Assembly (NCBI GenBank): GCA_024196135.1
Contig: JAMQCK010000667.1
Coordinates: 1 to 18,050 of the forward strand
Length of the DNA stretch: 18,050 nucleotides
Direction: 5' to 3'
Source of the DNA: Pleurotus ostreatus/Saccharomyces cerevisiae fusant
Taxonomy: Eukaryota > Opisthokonta
Shown piece after piece: positions 7,624 to 16,313 of this stretch. The number at the start of each line of letters is the position of its first letter. Positions within the stretch are counted from its first letter, which is position 1. The notes under the pieces are model-generated. The model saw nothing but the letters and a program-made list of their open reading frames with translations, was not told the origin of the DNA and did not search any database. The position numbers and the translations under genes are program-made.

Positions 7624-10030
7624 ACTGAGATAACACACTGATGGTATGGCTTCCACCCTCCAGTGTCAAGGAACGATTGTTCCCAACCTGCACACCGTCT
7701 ACCGAGATGACTCCAGTGACTGGTAGTACGACAACGCCGGTCGTCCCCTCCGGCGCAGTCACGTTGAGATCGAACCGCCCGCCCGCGTCGTCGCTCGACC
7801 AGCTCACCCCAAACCAGCCCAAGGGCGTCTCGAATCCGCCTTCGGCGGCGGGTAAGCTGCCGGTCTGTGGTTGCACGCGGAAAGTACTCCCGCCCGGACC
7901 CGTCACCGTGAGGCCGAGAAGGTACGATGTCAGGGCGGGTGTTGGGCCCGCGCTCCACCCGTGCGAGTGCGATATATAAGAAGGGTCGTCCGTGTAGCCT
8001 GCGTAGGAGCGGTATCTGTCAGGAGCTCGTCAGGATATTCATGCTACGGACAAGCAGGGAATTAGACGCACAAAAGCGAGCCATTCGACGTATATCCTTC
8101 GAGGAGCGTTGACTGCACGCTCACGTTGGTGGTCAGCATCCAGCCCCACTGCAAACGTATGAAATCGAGGGCGCGCTCGGCTTCGCCTGCTGCAAAGTGT
8201 GCGTGTACCTATAACTTATGTCAGCACCTCATCCCTTCGTCTGGCACCGATCACTGACCTCCATGCTCCCTGCGAATGGCGCTACGTTATCCGGAAGCTC
8301 CGGCGCCACTGCGCCCACCTCGACCCAGTTTCCCGTCAACCCCTCGCTCACGCGTGTCTTCCGCTCGTCGGACGACGTCGCGTTGAACCACGCGACGAGC
8401 GAGTTCCCGTCTTGCGGGTGCAGCGTCGTCGTCGTGTTGTCGAAGTACAGACCCGCATCCTCGTCCCAAAGCCCCGCGTTGAGTGCGTCCTTGAGCGCCG
8501 TGGCGTCAGCGAGCCAGCCGTCTGCTGTCTCGGTGTCGCCGAGAGCCGACGCGATCTCAGCGCCATTCAGGAGGACCTATTACATGAGACAACGTCGTCT
8601 TAGCACCATGGTCAAGTGGGCATACCTTATAGTACAAGGCATTCGGTGCGAGACTGAACCCGCCGCCCCCGAGGCGACCCCAATCCTTGCTTCCTGTCGC
8701 ATTGAGGAGGCCAACGCTGGAGTCGACCTTCGCCGCCAGGTAGGCGATTCCGAGTCGATATTGATCCCACTTCGCCTTCATCCAGTCCGTATCGCCAGAG
8801 TGCAGCCAGTAGTTATACGCGCCGACGAGGGACCAGGCGTGGTAGGTATCGCTATACCCTGGCTCAGTGACGGAACGCAGATCATGGGACCTGCAACGTA
8901 CCTTTTTCCGACAGCACAACTGATGAGAGGACCCGAGCATGGTAGTCCACCCGAGGACGAGTCTTGCAGGGAAAATATTTCATCGAGACTGTTGCTCACG
9001 GAAACAAGGTCGTTCAGCGCTACGAATGCTGCGGGTCCAGCGATGCCCATATCGCCTGGAGGTGAAAGGTGATGAGAAAATCGGTATTGATGCGCGAGAG
9101 GTGTTTACCTGGCCATACGGTCCTTGCACATCATGAGCTGAGCGCTGCAAAGGATGAGAATGCATAACATACCGGTCTCGCTTCGCGCCGTCGACTATGA
9201 CAGGGCTCGCGGAGGCGATTGTTCCATTGTTACTCCATCCTGCAACCAGTTCAGTAGGATTCGTGGCGGCAGATGCTTCTCAGACTTACCTCCACCATAA
9301 ACCTGAACTCTTCCCTCATTCGCTGCTATAATGTTCGTCTGAATCGTGTACGCGCCCGAATACCAAATCTTCGTCAGCAGGTCTTTGTCTTCTCCCTCGG
9401 GATCAGGCGCATAGAAGTACCCGGAGTAGTCGCGCAGGTCCTCGACGTGAGGCATGAAGGTGATCGCGCAGGAGACGTTGGACAGTGCTACGCTCTCGCC
9501 GGCTGTCAGCGAGAGCGTCAAGTAGCGGAAACCACCACGCTGAGACGTGACCGGCTGAGTCCAGAGGACCTTCTCAAGAGGTCCCGAGACGGAGAGCGCC
9601 CCGTCTACCGACATGTTTGGTGCGGAAATCGACGAGTCGTCAGAGAGAAGCGGATTTACGAAGAGCGGCGACTCGGTGAAAGTTAGAGCGAGCGACGCGT
9701 CGCTCGACGCTTCTGAGTCTATGTTGACCGAGATGACGCCGCCGACCTGAGAAGCAGTGAGAAGAAGGGTACAAGGACACGCATACGACGAACCTCTTTT
9801 CCGAAGTCCACCGCTATCCATGCCCCTGCGCCGTTGAGCGTAGCCGACTGAGCATCAGAGCTGAGTAAGCCCTCAGGATTGTCGACATTTCCCTCGTACT
9901 TGTAGATCGCGGTAGGAGAAACTGTACGCGACGAAGGCGCGTAGTTGAAGTCGTTCCATGGGCCCGACGGTGCTGATGCAGTCACAGTGGACAGCCCGCA
10001 CGTCAGGATCAGGCAAGCCAGCATACTCAT
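7622..10030 (-). CDS. Secreted GH78 (alpha-L-rhamnosidase-like) six-hairpin glycosidase
   Basis: Exons on the minus strand are 10030-9794, 9746-9290, 9239-9173, 9122-9109, 9055-8902, 8851-8626, 8576-8259, 8208-8072 and 8015-7622; 667 aa, introns 47-56 nt. A signal peptide (about 1-19) and many N-x-S/T sites indicate secretion. An N-terminal beta-sandwich region is followed by the (alpha/alpha)6 barrel: DGAKRDRTVWPGDMGIAG (248-265), SDTYHAWSLVGAYNYWL, GGGGFSLAPNALYYK, ALYYKVLLNGAEIASALGD, LLEGY, and SHSHGWSAGPT, then a C-terminal beta domain ending the chain. GH78 enzymes remove alpha-L-rhamnose from pectin (rhamnogalacturonan) or plant glycosides. In better-known GH78 enzymes the signature carries a Glu general acid (RDER); here the matching position appears to be D253, so activity or specificity may differ. 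A 14-nt microexon encodes its centre. The stop lies 14 bp from the tRNA; the promoter holds CCGGACCGCC. Confidence 0.85.
9109..9122 (-). other. 14-nt microexon of the GH78 gene
   Basis: The minus-strand exon GACCGTATGGCCAG sits between introns of 50 nt (9123-9172) and 53 nt (9056-9108), both GT-AG. It completes R254 and encodes T-V-W-P before G259, joining KRD to GDMGIA exactly as in the family signature. Skipping it would shift the frame. Confidence 0.8.
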
Positions 10031-10116
10031 CTCAGAAGTAGGGAGAATACGGTCGCTATGGGCGTGCGCGCATCGCTCCGTATAAGAACACTGCGCCTGC
10101 TCACGAGGTCAGCGTT

Positions 10117-10126
10117 GGCGGTCCGG
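10117..10126 (-). promoter_or_regulatory. Shared promoter site CCGGACCGCC (GH78 copy)
   Basis: The minus-strand 10-mer CCGGACCGCC lies 87-96 bp upstream of the GH78 ATG at 10030 and in its sense orientation. It is identical to the copies before the oxidoreductase and MFS genes. A possible weak TATA (TTATAC on the minus strand, around 10080) lies between it and the start. Confidence 0.5.
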
Positions 10127-13100
10127 CGGGCATTTCGCTCCGCGTGAATGAGGAAGGTCACTCGGTGACGCAGAAGAGCCAGATGAGTAAATTCACACCC
10201 GAGTCGTCCGAACGATTCATCCAGGTCCGTAGTCTTCCCAACAGTCAGAAGACGCCACCGCTTCTATTCACGTCGAGTTGAAGATGTCGCAACTTGCTGT
10301 AGATTGGCCTGACCAAAGAGAGAGATCCTTTCCTGGGTGAGCCATTGTGATGAAAAGTAAGTCAGCAACGGCCAGAATCATGTCTTCCAGATGCCATTGT
10401 GAAGGTTTGGGACAAGAAGCATCGCGCTTATGTAATCCGCACGCGCAGTCAGCTGCTTCTCACGTGGCATTTCGGCTGAGTCCGGACGGAAATTTCTGCC
10501 TTCGACACACCACGACGAAGACGACACTATAGGTGTCGCTTACCACTCAAACTCGAGTTAGAACCGCTTCTACTTGTGCCTTTGCCTTCTGTGTGTCTAT
10601 CTGCAGCACCGCTCCCCCCATGCGTGGCATACTGTACGCTCTCGCTTCCCGGAATAACGATAGTTACTGCCTCACCGACCACCACCTAACCTCCCTACCG
10701 CCGCACTCGACGTTTTCTCTGTACTACCTTACGTCTACTACCAAAGATACGGAAAATCTTACCCCTGCCCTGACTGCCATCGGTCTCGAGCTGTGGCCGA
10801 TGCCTGCGCCACGGTGAATCATACTTTGGCGCGGCATCCTCGTCGAGATGTGCCTCGAGAATACCAAGTTGACTGAAGAGCGGCTGAAGGTGCTCGTTGC
10901 GCTAACCTGAGGTGGCTGTCGGTACACCTCTTTGGGCTGTGCCCGTTTCCATGCTCGTCAATGCTCTTCCGGGCCTGCATGACGTCCCGGATGTCGCCAG
11001 GGTACGCATGCGCCAAATCAAGCACTCTGCCATTGCCGCCTTCGCTTCCTCACTCCGCGGCCTTTCTTTTCCGTCTACAGCGGCGCCCGGTACTCTGCCG
11101 ATCCGCTCACTAATGGACAAGGCGTACTTCCACCGGAATTCCGTGGCGATAGAAAGCCCTCGAGCGTGGCTTGCTATCCTTTAATTTTGGAAAGCCTCAA
11201 GTCCTACGCTTCTAACAGCTTGTCCGCTACGCTTGAAGCCATACGTCGGGTGCAAAGCGGCTGATATAGTGTGTCTCCGATCTCGACGCATGGACTACTA
11301 CGCAGCCATTCAGTCGGTAGAGGGCACACCTTGCTGAAGAAGCTTTCGATCCTGACCCCCCGCTTCACTACTGCTCAGCGTAGTCCTATGAAGCTGTCGG
11401 CGGACTGGCTGGGAACGGGGGTACCGGTGCTCGCCACTGCCCTGCGCTCCGAACAGCTACTGCGGGTCAGTGTCGTACTTCGCCCTAAAGGCATTCATTG
11501 AACTTCGATGAACACCGTTACAACTTACGGCGAGGACGCCCTTTACCCTGGAAGCAATGAGTCAACGTGTACGCCCCGGTTTCCAACTCGTAAGCGCCAA
11601 ATAGGTTCTCGTCACGGACTTGAAGTCTGAAGTCTGGGCCTTGACAAGGTTTAGACGGAGTTGGTAGTCTCACCGAGATCGACATACGTACATGAGCTTC
11701 AGGAAGGCGTGCATGCCAGCACGATCGGACGTCCGGGCGTCCCGGGCTTCTCAACATATCACTCAAGTCACATATTCAGCTGCATGAACCGATTGAAACG
11801 TTGAGAAGTGCTCGCGAAGCTACCCATTCACAGGCAATGAAGCAGCGGCGCAACTACAAGGAACTCGACGCGAAATGCATCGGAAGTTGCCGAGGGAATT
11901 GGTGCCTGTTTGCATCGGCTTGACGCTGTTACGCTGCTGCGCTCATCATCATCACCAGCAGTGGACTCTGACTCTCACCGGAAATCATCTTACGTTCAAA
12001 TACGAGTCGTGCGAGCGCTTTTTTACACGAGTGCACCTCTGATCTGCACCGAATTCATGCCCGCAGGCCTGAAAATTGCTCAGTGTTTCTTCTTTGCAGG
12101 CCGACTGCGCACCACGTTCCCTCACGAGTAATCCGCCTGAGCCGCTGCCGCGAACCCGCCTTCCTCTCAGTGATCTGCCCTGGTGCGTAGAATTCCAGCA
12201 CGGACATTGTGCGGGTGCGTGGGCGCGCAAGTCCTCACGAGGCGGCCTGGCGTCGGTCACCTTTCCCAGCACGAGTTGGGCCTCGCGCACGCTCGCCGCA
12301 CGTTGCCGCCGGCTCGGCGGCATCCCCTTTGGTCCACAAGCGCCAATCGTCTTTCGACCTGTCTGCCCATCGCTCTCCTGCTTGTACGCCACGCTGCTCT
12401 CCTTCTCCAACCAGTCGTTTCGTCGCTCGCTTGCAGGACCCTCCACCGTCATCTCTCGGCTACCAACTTCCTTGCTCGCCAATCCTGGCCCCGGGTCGTC
12501 ATTGGATGCACCTCAGCGTGCTCTGCGCTGTGCTCTTGTCTGATCTCGACTTCCCGCGGGTTCTGCGACTTCGTTGAGAAGGTCTGGATCCACGTGGCGC
12601 TTCACCCATTACCCCGGCTGGCACCCTCTTCCTTGTACCTTCCCTCTTGGGATGTGCTCGCGCCACTGAAGGGTTCTAGCCGTGGGAGAGGCGACACGGC
12701 ATGTGGGACAGATTGGCGGCGCTCTCGGTAAAGGGCATTCTCGATACCCGATTCCTTTGCGGGCCGCGCATCCTGCGTATGCTGATTTGGGACGACTGCG
12801 ATAGTGTGCAATAGTGACGCGGCCAGTCTCTTCGACGTCGCACATAGTAGGGATCCTCAGCGTCAGCAGGAGTGACTGGACATGGACGAGATGAAGTCGC
12901 CTTTACGCTGCAGCTAGCCTTCCGACGAGCTCGCCGCCGACAACCACCGCTCTTGGCGCTAATCGTCAGGCGATTGATTTCCTTGCGTCAGTCCTCGGCG
13001 TGCTCCTACGTCAAGGTGTTCAAATTCCGATGGAAAAGCCACGAACAGATAGGCTCATTGAGCGATGGAGTCCTGTACGCTCGAATGGTGCTTACCCGGC

Positions 13101-13631
13101 GTCCGCGAACGTCAGGCTTGTCCTAAACCCTACGCCATCCTGCTTCGAGTGACTGACACGCACGTTTTGTAGGGGTGCTTCAAGTAAGAGCAGGTAATAA
13201 ACTGTCAATGACGCTTCTGTGGCCAATTGAGCTGACGCGCTTGAAGGCTCCAGATACTGCGAAGCTGGCAAGGTGGTGCGCTCCGCTTCACGCTCAGGAT
13301 TCCATTTTCTGGTCGATACCTGCCTCACGACGATACGCGTATCGCCAAGGCTTTCGGGACCCTTGTCGGCCTGCGCAAATACGCTCGAAAACCTGATCCC
13401 GTAGTCTTTCTGGCCTTTCAGTCAATGCGCCTTGGGCCAATGTTAGGAACTCGGTAGTGCGTATCCTTTTCTGCGTGTTGGCGATAGTTCTGATAGTCAG
13501 GCTCCTTATTTTAGGGTCGATACTATCTCACTGGTAAGCACAGGTTGAGCACTACTGACGCGCGCCTTGTCAACTCTCCCAGCTGCGGGGTGCGCACCGC
13601 GTTCCGTCGGCACCTAGTGCGCGCCCTCTTT

Positions 13632-13810
13632 GATAAATCCAGCGGCTTTCGGTACGAATATTTCCGGTAACAGCCCTCTGCGGCGCGACTTTCCGGTGCG
13701 CAAATCAACCATGCCTTTCGGCGCAACTGAACATGCCTCTTTGATACCTCTTCCGGTGCGGCGCGCCATGCCCCCTCGGTGAAATAGACCATGCTTCCCA
13801 AGCGCGTCTG
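13632..13810. repeat. Degenerate tandem repeat, period about 30 bp
   Basis: TTCCGGT begins at 13662, 13691 and 13751, the last two as TTCCGGTGCG exactly 60 bp apart. CATGC elements recur at 13709, 13732, 13767 and 13789. The copies differ at many sites, so this is an old or poorly conserved minisatellite. No function is evident. Confidence 0.35.
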
Positions 13811-15018
13811 GGGTATTTGACCTGGGGCTTTATTGCTTTCGCGGGGTAAGTGTCACGGCAAGTGTGATATCCCTTTCGCCAGGTGATGTTTTGCAGGCGT
13901 TCGGGCTGATGGAAGAGGCCTTTCAGCTGTCTGCGCAGAGCTCGACTCAAACGATGAGTTTCGGTATCGGCCGGGTGACTCGAGCAGGTTGAAAGACTTG
14001 CGTCCCTCTCGTTATGCTCCGCTGCGCAGTCTTGCTTACCCTTTTGGCAGTGATACCTACCCCTTCACGCGTCGTGTCCGACCCTACAGCTCGGCGTCTA
14101 GTGGACGTCCGGGACGTTCCCCGCCCCCTCTGACTTCATCGTTACCTCCCCATCATCTGCTCCCTGCACCCTTTCTTCTACGGTCATCATCGCCTCGCTT
14201 GCTGCGGCCCCGGTCTTGTCACCCATCACTCGCGCTCCAAGAGGCGTGCCCCCGCAACCGACTTTCCTGCGTGACGTAGGCGCGTGAGTCACACCAAAGT
14301 TCAACGTTCAACTTGTGACTGGCTCCGCGTGATGTTCGAGTTTTGTGACGTGACGCTTCGTGGCGGTTCAACCACATCCCACGTCTCCCGGTCGCGGGCG
14401 TCTATCCGGCCAACCTGCGCGCTTGCGCCACACTCTGCGTCCCCCAGAATCATGGCTCGAAACTTTCTCGGGAGCTTACTCAGTCGTCGAATACGTCGGG
14501 CTTCTCCCTCGACCACAGCTCTGTTCAGTGACCCTCTCCCGCGTGCCGCTAAGAATTGCCTCTTCCTGCGCTCTTCCTCCCGGGATTCGCGGTCATATCG
14601 GTGCTGGGCTGTGTGGCGGGCTCGGGGATTACTCCGTCATGAACTCAATGCGGACCTCTTGCTGACTATAATCTTCTTACCGCTCGGATTCGGCGTATTC
14701 TTACGAGCTCGCGCAGCCTGTGTTCATGTAGCGGGTTAATTGCTCCGAGAGTCGGTGGTCTCGATATCCTCGTTAAATCTGAAAGTTCAACCTGTGCTCT
14801 ACCATGTGACCGGACCTCCCAAGTCGGCTGCAGCCACAGCATACGGTACTCGGATAGCTGGCCGACTTTTCTGGAGGGGGTCTGGAGCAGTACAGACAAC
14901 TTTAGACCAAATACGGCTAGGCGCGCACGAGTTGCGCCCTCTTCTGTTCCTGGTCGTTCCCGTGAGAGCTCGTTGATCTGGTGCGCCGCCGACGAGATCT
15001 CAGCTGTGTGGCGCTCCA

Positions 15019-15225
15019 ATGCGATGCATCTTCGACTGGTCGTTCGATTCATCTTCATGTGCTGTCGCTCGATACGTCTACACAGCCGCTCTATTCATCT
15101 GCGCGTTCATCGCCGGTCTATCCTCCGCGACCGCTGTAGCTGGCTATCTCGCCTCCTACGCTATCTACCCTTTGTGCTCCCCAGCTAGCGCGCCAGCCTT
15201 TCCGGACGAACAATGGCCCCGCTAA
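15019..15225 (+). CDS. Hypothetical short membrane protein or exon
   Basis: The 68-codon frame encodes a polar N-terminus, then a long hydrophobic stretch (about residues 17-52, rich in Ala, Ile, Leu, Val and aromatic residues) that could form one or two membrane helices, then a Pro-rich tail. Its third codon positions are dominated by C, as in the confirmed genes of this window, which is the main reason to list it. No family is recognised. It may be a stand-alone small gene, an exon of a larger gene whose other exons I could not find, or chance. There is no clear promoter. Confidence 0.25.
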   Translation: MRCIFDWSFDSSSCAVARYVYTAALFICAFIAGLSSATAVAGYLASYAIYPLCSPASAPAFPDEQWPR

Positions 15226-16194
15226 TTTGATTCCGGGGTTCGACATGGGCCCGCCGCACCTCAGCGCTTCGTGCACTCACCCGCACCCGTGATCAGCCTG
15301 CGTCCGTGATCACAGGAGACTACTCGCGACGCGTGCAGACACGATATGCCAGCGCGCGTATTCTTGGCGATTTGGGCGACTGAACTTACGGCGCGCAGAG
15401 CGCTCACTATCTTTTAGGGCGAATTCTAGACGGGCGCGTGGCGTCCCTGCCCTCCCCGCAGACCCGGCGAGGGCGCGCGGAGGGCCTTCCAATGATTGTT
15501 CGCGTCTTTGATGTGAAGACGCGCAGTGATGCGCGCGCCCCCGCACTGAATGAGGCGATAGTAAGTGGGTGTGAGGGAGATGAAGTCACTGTGATATGAG
15601 GGGAGAAGGGCGTGCCGTGCGAGCAGCCAATGTGGCGCAGCGTCATCTGCCGGTGCGCGTCGTGCGCTAAGTCCGTTGCGGGGCCTTCGACTTCGACTTC
15701 GCGCAGGGTCTGCATCTCGTCGCGTCCCACGACCGTCGCGCGGTCGTATATACCCTGCCTCGTGTATTATTCGTGGTAGCGCGCAGCGCAGCGCATCACT
15801 TGGATGCAGGAATCGAGAATAAATGGGGGATTCGAGCCCTCTTTTAGGTCGCGTCGGGACGTATGTCAAGCGTATGTGCCTCGGAAACGCGCGCAGGCCT
15901 CGGATTGATAATTGGGCGGGCCCCATCAGGGAAGTGAGCCTCGCGTTGGGCATGCGCTGGGACAATGGCTGGATAATGAGGCGACCGACGCGCTGATCGT
16001 TCTGGAAGCGGCGCGCGGATCGCTGGGGAGTTGAGCTGGAAAACGCCTAGGCCTGACGGCGGTGCTGAAGCGTAAGACGTACGGGTCGGAGGAGGAGTGG
16101 CGGACGCAACCGGGGCGCTGCCCGATTCTGGGGTGAACAACGAGGCCTACGCATGCGTGAAGGGGGTCCTCCGGGGGCCCTTGTCCACATGCGG

Positions 16195-16216
16195 ATACTT
16201 CCAAAAAGGGAAGTAT
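16195..16216. promoter_or_regulatory. Inverted repeat upstream of the DUF6699 gene
   Basis: ATACTTCC and GGAAGTAT form a perfect 8-bp inverted repeat with a 6-nt A-rich spacer. It ends 38 bp upstream of the TATA box at 16255, a sensible place for an activator or repressor site. The factor is unknown. Confidence 0.35.
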
Positions 16217-16254
16217 GCCCCCGCAGATCGCGAATCGTCGCGGGGCTTGGAGCA

Positions 16255-16262
16255 TATAAAAG
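16255..16262 (+). promoter_or_regulatory. TATA box of the DUF6699 gene
   Basis: TATAAAAG lies 52 bp upstream of the ATG at 16314, implying a 5' UTR of only about 20-30 nt. It is the best TATA match in the window. Confidence 0.7.
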
Positions 16263-16313
16263 GGCTTGGTCCCGACCGCCATCCGGTTTCTCTCGCCCCA
16301 TTACCAGCTCACC

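Larger units (their letters stand above)
10127..16254. other. Gene-poor 6.1-kb region
   Basis: No ORF here has a domain I recognise, and no chain of exons with 45-60 nt introns can be built with confidence, unlike the packed left half of the window. Long ORFs overlap on both strands (for example 12076-12731), which GC-rich non-coding DNA readily produces. Weak coding-like islands are a short frame near 10833-10910 (+), a piece at 11518-11748 (-), a hydrophobic frame at 15019-15225 (+), and overlapping frames at 15426-15715 (-). A degenerate tandem pattern lies near 13632-13810. No terminal repeats, transposase or reverse transcriptase remnants were recognised, but a decayed element cannot be excluded by eye. 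A non-coding RNA locus is also possible. Confidence 0.5.

Noticed and set aside
10848..10910. 20-codon plus-strand frame (MCLENTKLTEERLKVLVALT) with protein-like look
   Set aside because: Too short to separate from chance and not joined to any other exon by plausible splice sites.
12076..12731. Three overlapping plus-strand ORFs of 122-182 aa and a 165-aa minus-strand ORF
   Set aside because: All frames are open at once, as GC-rich non-coding DNA allows; compositions are random-like (Arg, Ser, Pro, Leu) with no domain, promoter or supporting introns.
14284..14739. 151-aa plus-strand ORF with a hydrophobic C-terminal segment
   Set aside because: Composition is Arg/Ser-rich and random-like, frames on both strands overlap it, and no family is recognised.
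14810..14819. CCGGACCTCC, a 9/10 match to the shared promoter 10-mer
   Set aside because: One mismatch that breaks the CCG half-site, and no gene start nearby.
15826..15850. tRNA-like B box (GGATTCGAGCCC)
   Set aside because: No acceptor, D or anticodon stem can be drawn around it and the T stem needs mispairs.
15407..15965. Two overlapping minus-strand ORFs (107 and 179 aa), with TATATA on that strand at 15752-15747
   Set aside because: The two frames compete, no domain is recognised, the longer ORF's start lies upstream of the TATA element, and the TATA is only about 32 bp from the best ATG (15715). A real gene cannot be excluded.
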